Shown here: positions 22,614 through 33,485 of the stretch, one piece after another
How the letters are laid out: each line of letters opens with the position of its first letter
Position numbering within the stretch: the first letter of the stretch is position 1
From: Phlyctochytrium arcticum
Taxonomy: Eukaryota; Chytridiomycota; Chytridiomycetes; Chytridiales; Chytridiaceae
Assembly: GCA_025602905.1 (NCBI GenBank)
Contig: JAHLKI010000010.1
Span: forward strand, 124,001-188,000
DNA: 64,000 nt
Direction: 5' to 3'
Notes under the pieces: model-generated
What the model was told of the DNA's origin: nothing
The model's database searches: none
What the model saw: only the letters and a program-made list of their open reading frames with translations
Translations under genes and position numbers: made by a program

Positions 22614-22826
22614 ATGGTCGTCTGGTGAGTATCTGTCTTGGAGGGTCCTATGTCGACTACATCAGCTAACTGTTGCCGTCTCTTCTCTAGTCCTACGGCG
22701 CGATCCTCATCTTCATCCTCATCCTCATCCAAACGACGAGCCATACTCAGCTTCGCCATCCTCCCCAACCCACCTCACCATCGCCTATGTATCCCGTGTC
22801 CGGTCACCAAAGCCTGCCCTGTCTGA
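22614..22826 (+). CDS. Possible small spliced gene, Ser-rich
   Basis: ATG GTC GTC TG is followed by a textbook intron: GTGAGT at 22625, branch site GCTAAC, pyrimidine tract TCTTCTCTAG ending 22690. The second exon runs to TGA at 22824-22826 and encodes a Ser run, a basic patch (KRRAILSF) and a C-terminal Cys/Pro segment (CIPCPVTKACPV). About 48 aa in total. The splice signals are convincing but the product is too short and simple to judge; the intron may equally belong to a non-coding transcript or to a longer 5' untranslated leader. Confidence 0.3.
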
Positions 22827-24029
22827 TAGCCGTCTCCGTGTGATGAAACGTCACCGCAGGTCACTGCGTGGAGAGTGCAGGTAAAGGCATGGGGATGCCT
22901 CGCTCCAACGGCTAGGCGCTTCCTTCAGTGGTTACCCTCAGTGGTTCGACTTCACGTTTCTCTCGCTGCTGCCAAGTGCCACCCCGAGTGAGATTCAGTT
23001 CTCCCAAGCGTATCGAGCAGCTACGCCCTGTTTCAAAGACGAGTCGTCGGAGATTCAGGGCTAGATTTCAGTAGAGCTTGGAAGCGGCAGAGGAGCGTGG
23101 GGGAATCTGTCAGGTTTTGGGTCGGATCCATGATGCATGGGTGTGTAAGTGTGTGAGTGAGTAGCGGGAACACTGATATGGTCTCTGTCCTAGGATCTTG
23201 CCGCATGCATCCGCCCTCTCAAGACCCCTCTCTCAAGACTCCCCTCCCAAGACCCCCCTCCCAAAAACATCATCAATCACATCATCGACATCAAGTCAAG
23301 TCAAGTCAAGATGGGTTCATCCTCTTTCGCAATCATCGTCTCTCGCACTGTATTTAGTAGATCCCTTTTGTAACCTTTCTCAATCTTGTCAATATCAAAT
23401 TCATTTTGCATCATACATCCATCATCTCCCCAAATGACATACTGAGTTGATGTTGATCGATGATTTTGACCGTATGATGTGGGCATTTGACCATGCCGCA
23501 AAGTGTTTCACATGGGGTAAGAAGCGAATACCGCAGCACATCAGAGCCCGAGCATAGGGCCGCATCAGGGCCGCATAGTCTATATACATTATCATCTGGT
23601 GGGAATCTTCTGACCATCCTAGGTGGTTTACATAGTCAGTACCAGAAGTTCACAAAACTCCTGAATACAATCACTACCGCATTCACCACCAAAAAAATCA
23701 TATATATTTCAAACAAAAAACAAAAAAATATTTACAAAATCCGGGCCTTTTTTTAGCAAACTGAACCACCGCTGATGAGCGGCCTGGTCTTCCTCCACCC
23801 CACATATCCCGGCCTTGGTACTCCCTAAAACTTCCACGGCTTGGGCGTGGAAGTTGGTGGTGGTGGAGAGATAGTGTAGAGCTTGATCTCGGCATCTCGT
23901 GGTGGTGAAGTGAATTATACAGCATCGGTGAATTTTTTGAGTCCCGGGTTTCCCTCCACATTTGTGGAGCTGGATCTGCGGACGACCGAAGGTGTTGATT
24001 CCTTCAAAACCCAATAGCCAAGTGACTAA
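22827..24029. other. Gene-poor stretch with simple repeats
   Basis: No supported gene. It contains CT/CA-rich tandem phrases (ctctcaagacccc variants, 23215-23270), a gtcaa pentamer run near 23292-23310 directly before a short ATG frame, AT-rich sequence at 23690-23740, and a perfect hairpin at 23829-23855. Confidence 0.4.
23829..23855. repeat. Perfect inverted repeat, 10-bp stem, 7-nt loop
   Basis: AACTTCCACG at 23829-23838 pairs exactly with CGTGGAAGTT at 23846-23855. It is followed by a ggtggtggtgg run. No adjacent gene explains it. Confidence 0.85.
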
Positions 24030-24560
24030 TCAACCCGCTGTGCCATGTGATATGCGTCGTGGAAAAAGGACATGGAGGTCGAGACCTGCTTGTTCATTGT
24101 TTGTTACGCTTGGTACGCGTGAGACAGAGACCACCTCGGCAAACGATGCCGCCTCCGTATCCTTGAGAATAGGGATGCTCGTCATAATCAATCTTGCAGC
24201 GTACGCGGCTGCAGCATGTTGGAACCCTGGGTAGAGAGATACCGTTTGTGAGGTAGGGTTGTCCTTGGATGGTGCATTGGCCTTGATGGCGATATTCCTT
24301 CCCAGCCTCAAGGTTGCAGGCCTAAATCACAGAAAGTCAGCAAAAAAACTCGGAAAGTCAGCAAAGCTTGCGGTGCGCAGACTCACACTAGGTACGGGTT
24401 TGCATGGCGGGCGTGCGGTGTAGGAGCCTCGGAGGGTCTTTGCGGGATATTGGCGATATTGATGCCGAGGCGTCCCGGCAGGAGTCCACGCGTAGGACCT
24501 GATTTGCAGCTTGACCTCGTAACGAACTTTTCACTGGGAGATCTAAAAAAAATTGAATGT
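24030..24560 (-). other. Ambiguous, possibly coding stretch with an intron-like signal
   Basis: On the minus strand an intron-like segment (GTGAGT at about 24383 to GATTTAG at about 24326) joins two stretches that stay open in more than one frame. One joined frame gives a roughly 145-residue protein ending at 24030 with a helical Ala-rich middle (YPGFQHAAAAYAARLIM). Another gives a Cys-rich product (CTIQGQPYLTNG, RVPTCCSRVRCKID). A further intron-like GTAAAT...TTTTTTTTAG lies upstream (24550-24610), but connecting upstream exons keeps only a third, short frame open. I cannot decide which frame, if any, is used. Confidence 0.25.
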
Positions 24561-25639
24561 GTAAATGTTTAAATTCCTCTTGGTGCAGCATAACGGCTAG
24601 GGGGTATTTACCATTGACATTGAGTCCGATTCTGAAGTAAGCTTTCGCTGATGCTTTGACGAGTATGTGCTGTTTCTTGAAGGAAACCGAACGGAAGCCC
24701 GGCTCGATTGACAGGCAATCGAGCCAAGATCGGTATTTTCCGACCGACATCTGTCGGCCAAACAATGCGGGTGGTCGGCCTCAATGCCAGGAAAATGTGG
24801 GCGATGGGGCCATGGCAGTTTCTTGCCCTTCACGAAAACCAAGCGATGAAGATGAAGGCGAGATGGAGAGAGATGGGGAGGAACGCCAAATGGTTCTCAC
24901 ACTGACACTCCATCACTCCTGAAGTGGCACAGTTTTCCTGTGATTTTGACACTTTGACAATCTTGCAATCCCAAGATCATCATCCGACAGAATCGCCAAC
25001 GCTCACACGAGAGTTTGAGGCTGGTGAGAAGAGTTGCCGAGCTCCTTTGCAGCTTTCGGGACTTTCTTTGTATGGATATTGAGTTGAGATCTCGTCAACG
25101 TGTGACTACGACAACTTGAAGCGTTGTCTCACCACTGGCTTGCCAAGTCATCAAAGGGCTGGCGATACACTCTTACCCCCCAGATTCGTTCAGTGCTTTG
25201 CAGATGCCTTATACTTATATGATCGAGCATTCCGCATTCGCCATGGCGGCAGTCTTTCAATTATGTCAGAGTATGATTCGGATGGTTATTTGCTCTGGTA
25301 TATGCAATGCATTATCGCACGACCGGCACCTCAAGTTCGTCCAGGTTTAGGAAGGGCTGCCGATGGATTTCCAGAGAGTGATGTGCCTTGACACCAAATT
25401 ATTCGGACACGTTCAGAAGCAAAAGTCAAATATTGGGGTATGATGGCAAAAGGGACCCTTGCCATGGAGGTGGACGGCCAGCAGATGGTGCTAAATCCAA
25501 GGTCAGGAGAGTGATTCAATTGTGACTTTATTGAGTATATACACGTATGAGTTATGAGTGTCTGGTATACAGAATCAAGTAAAGTGTTCGTTGGTGCGCT
25601 AAAATGATGCCCGCATCATCGGGAGGAAAGAAAGCAATC
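24561..25639. other. Intergenic, no clear gene
   Basis: About 1.1 kb between the ambiguous stretch and the 3' end of the oxidoreductase gene. Short open frames on both strands show no motif. Confidence 0.35.
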
Positions 25640-27011
25640 TCAAACAACAGCCTCCATAAGCCCGTCATGTTTTTCCCGGAGAGCGCTAGCAATACCGATC
25701 GCCCACGTCAATTCATACGATTTCGCCCCATCTTCCCAGTTTGACAAAATCCCTCCCGCCTTTAGCAATTCAGAATTTCGCACACCCTTCTGCTTGGCTC
25801 GAACAGTTTCGACCAATGCGGCCATTTGAGTCAGGTACGGGTCATCTTCAGGGAATTGCTGTTCCTGCTCTTCTTCGCAGGTCGGTGAGCGCACATACAA
25901 TTTGGGATGGTTGTACGGGTCCACGACGCGAAACAACCACCCATCGGCCATGACTTCAATTTCGGCCGAGTAATGGCTTCCATGCAGACTGATGCCGTGG
26001 GTGATGGATCCGACCGCTCCGCTTTTGTATTTCCAGACTGCAGCAGTCAGACGCGGGATCCGGTCGTCCTTGGGTATAACCTTTTCGTTGATGGGCAATT
26101 TGGAGAGTTTGCCGGGCTTTTCCCAGTATTCGACAGCATGGGCAAACACGGATTCAATGTCGACATCACCGCCAAAGAACCGACTCAGGTCGCAGAGATG
26201 CGTACCCTGTTCCACGATGGGTGGCCCCGATATAGACTTTTTCCACCAATGTTCCTTTTCGATTGTCGTGTAACAAGAGAAAAACCGCGCAGTCGTGGCC
26301 ATCACATTCAGGTCGTTTTCCTTGATGAGCTGCTTGACTCTGCCAACCACCTGAAGGTATCGCATGAAATACCCGACGCCGACCGGGGATTCCAATTCGG
26401 CCAGTCTTTTGCCGACCAAATGCACTTCTTCCGTGCTCGTCTTGGAAATGGGTTTCTCGACAAACAAAAACGCGTTGGGCATGGCTTTGGCCAATTGCAG
26501 TTCCAGATTTGCTCCCTTCTTCAAGCTGCCATGGAAGGCAGGGGGTACCCCAATAATGGCCGCGTCTGGCCGTAGTTCGGGGCGTAAATCTGAGAGGTAT
26601 TGTTCCAAGGTATCATATTGAGCGGTTGCTGCGTAGGACGATGCAGCTGGAGACTGGGCTTTGTCCTGGAGAACATGGGCGCGATTCTCGGCAACTGGGT
26701 CGATTAACGCCGTCACTATGAGATCTTTCCCCAGCACTCTATAAAGACAAACCAGTCAGTAAAAATCCTCATGAAATCACGACTTTAACTACTTACTTTT
26801 CGAGCCGGGCAGAATGGTTCCAAGGACCTTCTGGGGAGCCAAAATTGATGCCACCCGCGCCAAAGAATGCAACCTTGACCGGATTGCGATTGCTGACTGT
26901 CGCGAGGGTTCTTGCTGATTGAGACGACATGTTTGATGGGAAGGATGCTTTCACCGCGACGCGTGCCTTGTTCAAATGGAGAGCTGACCGAGGTATCGAT
27001 ACTGCATGCAT
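25640..27011 (-). CDS. Gfo/Idh/MocA-family NAD(P)-dependent oxidoreductase
   Basis: Exons 27011-26797 and 26738-25640; 437 aa. The N-terminal ~45 residues are basic and Ser/Ala-rich, possibly a mitochondrial presequence, followed by the Rossmann start VKVAFFGAGGINFG. The family landmark EKPIS is present (FLFVEKPISKTSTEEV), followed by GYFMRYLQVVGRVKQL and the substrate-domain region HWWKKSISGPPIVEQGTHLCDLSR, with a plausible catalytic EQG..H..D cluster. Members oxidise or reduce sugars, inositols and related polyols; the substrate here cannot be named. An internal Met (SFPSNMSSQS) is an alternative cytosolic start. A decayed fragment of a related gene lies about 10 kb away at 15951-16060. Confidence 0.85.
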
Positions 27012-27750
27012 GGTCTACGAGGACACTTTGTTCTGTTATATGAGTAGGGATTGAGCTTCTACGATTGATGGTTCAAGGAGGGACGTCATCACTTGCGGCA
27101 CCTTTTGCGGCCAGCCATGAAACACGTGACTAGTCTCAACCCTGTCTGAACCTCTGAACCCAAGACAAACCCCAACGTCCCAAGACTCTCGGGGCAAGTA
27201 AAATCTTCCCGAAAAATAACCTAAAAAGAGATACCCGACTTGTGCCCGTTGTTGGATTGAAATTACACGCATAATTTCGTGTCCGTCCCGTTCCAAAAAG
27301 ACATTTCAATATACAGCCGCTTGCAGTTTCCTCCAGGAATCAGATTCAGTTCGAACCTCAATCTTAATTGATATAGCGGGATCGCAAAAGTTGTTTGCTG
27401 GGATCCCCCAAACGGTAAAATAGACTTGATTCTAACCAGTTTAGGGCATATTTAGGCTTTTTACCCGCCAAGAATATCTGTACATCTGGGAGAGTTCAGA
27501 CGAAGAATTTAGGGCGAGCTGCTGATTTGATCTGCGTTGAAAAGGTTTCGTTGTTAGAATACTCCGATGGGTCATATCATAACAGATTTAGTAAAGAATT
27601 CCAATTCTCCTCTCTCTCTCGTTATGCGGCTTCGTCGCTTCGAGTCTTTGACGCACCGTCAATTCAAGCACGCCACTGGACTAGGGATGCACCAGTGTAG
27701 GACCAATCGAACAAACGTTTATAAAAAAAGAAGCGACATTTTTTTCTGAG
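27012..27750. other. Spacer between oxidoreductase promoter and MULE
   Basis: About 740 bp with no supported gene. It contains the oxidoreductase promoter on its left side and ends at the 9-bp target duplication of the Mutator-like element. Confidence 0.4.
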
Positions 27751-27759
27751 CAATGAGCA
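27751..27759 (+). repeat. Left target-site duplication of the MULE (CAATGAGCA)
   Basis: Nine bases immediately outside the left terminal repeat; the right flank 36215-36223 reads CAATTAGCA, eight of nine identical. Nine-base duplications are typical of Mutator insertions. Confidence 0.8.
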
Positions 27760-27894
27760 GGGCGTTTTTATTCCGTACCATGAAAATTACTATTCCGTAC
27801 CCGAGAGTTGTGGAAAATCGTAATTTGCCTTTTATGGGCCGTAATATAACTCTTTCACTCTTAAATTGTCGGAGTTTCGCGTCCGCTTGTCCAG
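27760..27894 (+). repeat. MULE left terminal inverted repeat
   Basis: Begins GGGCGTTTTTATTCCG and ends GCTTGTCCAG; it matches the reverse complement of 36080-36214 almost completely. An apparent open frame inside it is duplicated in the right repeat and is not a gene. Confidence 0.95.
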
Positions 27895-28657
27895 CAGTCC
27901 TCCAGTCCTTACCCGTAAAGCGAAGGGCATATTACTCATCGACAGAAAACCTAGACACATTATACTTCTCATCTAGATACGCTATTCTAACCTATATGAG
28001 GAATATAATCATTCTAAAGCATGTCATCGTATAGGTCGTCATCGTGCAGATCTTCGGGAGCTTCGGGCTGGTTGTAAATATTAAGATAATTTCGGCGTGG
28101 AAGTGTGGTATGAGGGGATGGTGATTTGGGTCAGGTGTTGCCCAGAGTATTTTTGATTGGGTAAAGTATGAGGCGAATGTGGTACGGACGGGTGGGTATA
28201 AAAGGAGCTGAAGGGCTGCTGGTGATATGATGGCTGGGAGAATCGTGGGAGGTGAAGCTGCTGGTGAGCATGCGATGGTAGATGAGGATAACCGACTTGC
28301 GGGTAGAAATCATAGATAGGGGATTGGGGGGCAAGCATTGATGGGTGAGGATAGAAAGATAGCTGTTGTTGTCGGGAAACTGGGGGCGGGTACGATGAGG
28401 ATGCCTGGGATTGTTGATGATGCGGGAAATGTTGTTGGGCAACAGGAGGTGAGTATGTTGAAGCTGCCTGGCTTTCTTGTTCTTGTGGGGGATGGCTGGG
28501 AGTTTGGGGCAACAGCTGGGTCTGCATTACTGCATTAGACATATATGCTCTTTAAAGAGAATCAAGACGATATAATTTCTTACCTTCTTTTGTGGGCATG
28601 TTGTTCTATTATGATTTGCGTATTTCCCACAACACCCGCACTTCCGCATTCTGGTTG

Positions 28658-28662
28658 GCCCG
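28658..28662 (+). repeat. Copia target-site duplication, left copy (GCCCG)
   Basis: GCCCG directly precedes the left LTR, and the same five bases follow the right LTR at 33731-33735. Five-base duplications are standard for Copia integrases. Confidence 0.95.
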
Positions 28663-28925
28663 TGTCAGAATTGTGGGTACAATCTTCTCCCTCTTATTCA
28701 TCCGGGGGGGGGGGGGGGGGGGGGGGGGGGCGAACCTCTCCCGTTTTATAGTACAGGAAATCCCCCCATGGGGGAAAACACTATGGAAAAACACAGAAGG
28801 GCAATTTACTATACTAGGCTAAATATCGAAGGCGATCGAATGTCCTCCCCAGTTGTGGCTGGAGTGCGGCGGTGACTCAAGGTCATCTGGCCTCAATCCG
28901 TGTCCTTGGCTCCAGCTTCCTGACA
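28663..28925 (-). repeat. Copia LTR (3' LTR of the minus-strand element)
   Basis: 263 bp. Identical to the other LTR except for a G homopolymer (27 versus 8) and one T in a T run. It contains the 12-bp palindrome CCCCCATGGGGG. The sequence just inside it, CGGGTGGG on the element strand, is a short polypurine-tract candidate. Confidence 0.95.
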
Positions 28926-28935
28926 CCCACCCGTG

Positions 28936-31900
28936 TTAGTGAACTTCGGTGATGTCGCTAACAATGTTTGATCTGGAGCGGAGATTGCTGAGTACCGGGG
29001 CTGGCAGAGCCTTGGTCATCATGTCAGCCAGCATCTTGTCCGTAGGGGTGTATTGCACCTCGAGTTCCTTGCGCTCGATAAGTTCTTGCAGGAATCGTTT
29101 ATGAACGGTAACATGTTTGGTCCGTTCCGACTGTTTGTTGTGCTTTGCCAGATCAATTGCACCGCGGTTGTCGCCGAAGAGAAGGATGATGTCGGTCTTG
29201 ATCTTGATCGATTCTAAAAAGTTTCGAATCCAAAGACCCTCTTTAGCTGCATACATCATCGAGTAAAACTCAGCTTCTGTGGTCGAAAGCGCGACCGTTG
29301 GCTGCAACTTCGACTTCCAGGATATCGGCGAACCGTTAATGTAAAAACAGTAACCGCTGGTAGAACGGCTCGACGAAAGACATCCTGCGTAATCCGCGTC
29401 GGCGAATCCGTACCATTGTAGATTAGGCGTTGTTTTCTTGAAGAGGATGCCGTGGGTTATGGTTCCTCTTAGGTACTTGAGGACGCGTAGTGCTGCTTGC
29501 AGATGGTTCTTCTTTGGCGAATTGGCGAAGCGGGACAAGATTCCAAATGCGAAGGCAATGTCTGGCCTGCTTCCCATGGCTATGTACATTAGCTTTCCGA
29601 CGATGCTTCGGTAAAGGTGGTGATCCTCCTGGTGCAGTGGTTCTGAGTCGGTGGTTGCTGTCAGAACTTGTCCCGGGTCCATAGGCGTGCTGACGGATTT
29701 AGCGTCGTTCAGGTCAAAATGCTCCAAGGTGTCCTTGATAAACTTGGCTTGGTGCATAATGAACCCACCCGAGCTGAGAGACGCTATTTCGGTGCCAATG
29801 AAGTACTTCACGGGTCCTTTGAAGGTGACCTTGAATTTGTCGTAAAGTTGTGTCTTGATCTTGTCCTGGATGGGATTGGCCGCGATGATCAAAATATCAT
29901 CGACAACGACGATGGCGAGGGCATTGTCTTTTGGGTGGAAGTAAACGCTTTCATCGGCGGGAAGTGGTTGGAATCCGAAAGACTTCATTGCTGAACTTGA
30001 TTCTTTCCACTAACAGTTGGCGCTTTGGCGTAATCCGTACAGGGGAAGGATGATCTGGAGGAATTGAGCGCCGGGAAAGTGGTGTTCCATGCCGGGAGGT
30101 AGTTTGCAGATGACTATCTCGTCGTGCGTAAATTTTCCGTGCAGGTAGGCATTCGGGACATCGTATTGTTGGATTGGCTGCTCTGTATGTGCCGCAAAGG
30201 CGAGTCCGATTCTGTACGAGCGTAGATGGGCGACAGCTGCGTAACTTTCCTCGTAGTCAATTCCTTCCTGTTGTCGGTTTCCTTGGGCGACCAAGCGTGC
30301 CTTGTATTTATCGAGGGATCCGTCTGCGTTGTATTTCTTCTTGAATACCCATTTCAGGTTGATGACGCGTTGTTTTGGGGGCTTGTGTTGAATTATTTGA
30401 AAAGTACCGCGTTGAATGAGTGCATCGATTTCGGTCTTCATTGCTGTTTCCCACTGGGGCCATTCGCGACTGGCTTGTGCTTGCTTGAGGGTTTGGGGCT
30501 CGTCGTGGAGGGAAGCGATGAATGCGGTAGTTGCATCGTAAGCGGGATCGAGGAGTTCCTCCATGTCTGGTAGGCGCTGGTGCCATGAAAGTTGGGGGGC
30601 ATGAAGAGATTGCTGGAAATCGTGGCGTTCTTGATCCAAGAAGACTTGGGGAATGGGGGCTCCGGGTTCGACGCCAGGGTAGGGTGTCCAAACGAGTAGT
30701 TGTTCGAGAAAAATGGCATCGCGGGATTGAACGAATCTTGTTGCGGGGTGTTGATCCATTGGGTTCCAGAATGTCCAACCTTTCGTGCCGCTAGGATATC
30801 CAACGAAGCGTACTTTGACGGAGCGGGGTGCGAACGAGTTGCGCGTCTTTTCCGGGATGTGGATGTAGGCTAGGCAACCCCATACTCCTAGATGTCCAAG
30901 GTCGGGTTTATAACCGTAGTATGCCTCATGGGGTGTCTTGTTGTCGAGCAGCGGTGTCGGAGTTCTATTCTTGAGGTAGCATGCAGTGGCGTACGCGTAG
31001 GTCCGTAAGTACGAGGGGCAGTCCGTGGCATAAAGGAGTGTTCGACCGATGTCTGCTATGACTCCGACTGATCGTTCGGCGGCTCCATTCTGTTCGGGGC
31101 TGTAACGTACGGTTGCTTCGAATTGAACTCCGGGGAAATGGCGTTGAAATTTCGGGGTCAAGAAGATGGTGCCGTTATCGGAGCGAATGCGCTTGACTTG
31201 TTTGCCTGTTTCTTTCTCAACCATTAAACGCCATCCCTTGGCGATGTGGTAGACGTCGTCCGTGTTGACCAGGAAATATATCCATCGTTTGCGCGTAAAG
31301 GTGTCGTAAATAACGATGAAGAAAACTTCGCCTTTTGGGGATGGAGTGGGGTACTTGCCGGCGAGGTCGATATGGACGAGTTCTAGCTTGTCGGTAGGAG
31401 GCCTGCTTGGGGCGAAAGCTTTGGTAGGAAAAGGCTGGCGCTTCATGTGACCGTAGAGACATCCCTGGCAGTTGACGAGCTTGCTGGTTGGTGATAAAGT
31501 TGATGGTAGTCCGACACTGGAGTCTTTGGCTTTGATTAGGACGGTTGAGCTGGGATGTCCCAATCGGTGATGCCAAAGCGTTTCTTTGGTCCAGGTGAGC
31601 TTCTCTTGGGGTTGGATTTTGTCTTGAGTGGTAGTTCCCGAGGTAGGGGTGGTGGTAACGAGTGCCTTGTTGGTGTTGGCTCCTGGGCGAGTGAACGGGA
31701 TTTGCCAAAGATTGGTGTTGGGATCTTTGGTTGCGCGGAGGTAAACTTTGTTGTCCTTGTGCATGATGGCGGTGTTGTTCGCAAAAGTCCACTTGAACTG
31801 GAGCATGGTTGTTTCTTGGACCGAGAGAAGGTTAAATCCGAGGGTAGGAACATGTAGAACCGGGATGTCGCATCTATTGAAGCGAACCGTTCCAGTCCCT

Positions 31901-33258
31901 ATGGCCTTGATAGTAGTATTGCCGCCCACAGTGATATCCTTGTTGATTGGCCGGTAGTTGCGGATGTCTTCTTTGCGACAATACATATGCGCCGTGGCCG
32001 CGGAGTCGACGATCCATTTATCTTGAAGTAGGCTTGGGTTGGATACTTGGAGCGCAATGTAATGGGCGTTCGATAGCTGATCCATGGTGTCTTCGTGTTT
32101 TAATTCTCTTGAAGTGGTGGCGTGCGCGTGGAGTTCCAGGTCTTCATAGTTGTCGTTGGTGCCGAGTGTGATGGGGGATGATGAACTGGCTATGGCTGCT
32201 GTGTGCTGCTTCGATGATTTCGTCTTTTCCCATAATACGGGACAACTTTTGAAGTGGTGGGGTTCACCGCAGTGTGCGCATGGGGTCCGTGGTTGCTGAT
32301 TTTGCTGTCGGGGTTTGAAATTGCCGCGCCCTCGGCCTCGTCCTCGTTGGTTTGAGTGCTGCCTGTCCTGATTTCGTTCGTTGTGTGATGACCGGAACGC
32401 GAATTGCTGTGATTTTTCGGGGGCTCTTTTGAGTGCTTTTTCGCCCTTGTCGGTATCGGCGCGTAAAAGTGTGGCTTCGGCATTGACTGTCATCCGTTGT
32501 AGTTCTTCCAGCGTCCATTCCTCCAGTGGTTGCATCACGAACGCGTTGTCGATTCGGCCTCGGATTCTCTTGTTTAGTCCTTTGAGGTAAATGTGGATCA
32601 ACTCCCTGGTGCTGATGTTTGTGATGGAGGATCGTATGTTGTCGAAGGCCGTATTATACTGCATTGCGGACGTGGTTCCTTCCAGTCGCAGACGTTCGAG
32701 GCGTGCGATTTGTTGCTCATTGTACGCTCCTGGGGTGAATTCTTCGTGAAGAAATTTGGTCTTGAATGTCGTCCAATTGGTGATTTCGGCTTGCCAGTCT
32801 GGATTGTTTTCTTTGTAGGTAATCCAGCGCTCCAGGGCAAGTGACGAAAGACGATTGATTGCGAGGTTTAGGGCGTCGCCGTTGGTTAAATCCGAGGTTT
32901 GGCTGAGGTAGTGTTCCATCTTCGCGATCATGGTCTTGAGGAGTTTGATGTCGTAATTGCCGGAAGAGTCCAGTTCGCCTGTGAATGTGGGGATATTTTT
33001 CAACGCGTCTTTTTGAATACTTGATTGGTATGAATTTTCTTGGTTTTGACGCGTAGGTGTTACTGGTGAGGGGAGTTGGGCATTGGTGGTTTGGATTTGT
33101 TGTCGTAGGAGTGCGATCGTTTGTTCGTAGTTTTCGCGCATCGCATTGAGTTGTTGCGAGAACCGTTCGTCCATTTGCCGAGTTGTGTTTTGAATTGCTG
33201 CGTCGAGGGCAGCTTGGATTGTCGGGTCCATCTGGGGTGGTTGTGGGTGAGATGCCAT
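28936..33258 (-). pseudogene. Copia gag-pol polyprotein with one in-frame stop
   Basis: Starts at ATG 33258 and runs 1082 codons to TAG at 30012-30010, then continues in the same frame for 357 codons to 28936. Visible are Gag with the knuckle CAHCGEPHHFKSC (~residue 323), aspartic protease WIVDSAATAHM (~415), pre-integrase WHHRLGHP, integrase HIDLAGKY and SDNGTIF with a later Glu, reverse transcriptase RLVAQGNRQQEGIDYEESYA and VVVDDILIIA, and RNase H ADADYAGC with STTEAEFYSM. The TAG falls within the reverse transcriptase after GLRQSANC, before WKESSSA. Either this copy is dead or the stop is read through; a single mutation is the simpler view. Confidence 0.93.
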
Positions 33259-33309
33259 GGTTTCTTGATAAATTGCTGAGCAGAGGCTAGCTTTTCTTGA
33301 CTGTGGCGA

Positions 33310-33384
33310 CTAGCAGAGGCTGTCGTAATGTCGTAGATCCTTGATATATCCAACAACAAATCAACAATCGACAGCCTCTGCTAG
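33310..33384 (-). repeat. 16-bp inverted repeat in the Copia leader
   Basis: CTAGCAGAGGCTGTCG at 33310-33325 pairs perfectly with CGACAGCCTCTGCTAG at 33369-33384, loop 43 nt. Related partial copies lie at about 33281-33294 and 33401-33417. In the genomic RNA this would form a stable hairpin between the primer site and the gag start. Confidence 0.85.
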
Positions 33385-33473
33385 TTGCCACCACCAAGAA
33401 GACAGCCTCCGCTAGTCCGTCTTTATTCCCACGGGTAGAGAGTAAGTTGTTGGTTATAGCGCAAAGAAGCTCA

Positions 33474-33485
33474 GGGCTCATAACC
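33474..33485 (-). promoter_or_regulatory. Primer-binding site matching the initiator-tRNA anticodon stem-loop
   Basis: Directly inside the 5' LTR, the + strand reads GGGCTCATAACC, the anticodon arm sequence of eukaryotic initiator tRNA-Met. The element RNA is therefore complementary to that internal region rather than to a tRNA 3' end, as known for Drosophila copia and relatives that prime from a cleaved half-tRNA. Confidence 0.75.

Noticed and set aside
27753..28034. 93-codon open frame on the + strand
   Set aside because: It lies in the MULE terminal repeat and recurs in the opposite repeat at 36000-36250; it is repeat sequence, not a gene.
28545..28822. Open frames with long Gly or Pro runs
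   Set aside because: They are created by the G homopolymer in the Copia LTR.
30226..32844. Several + strand open frames of 60-115 codons
   Set aside because: They are antisense to Copia gag-pol and have no features of their own.
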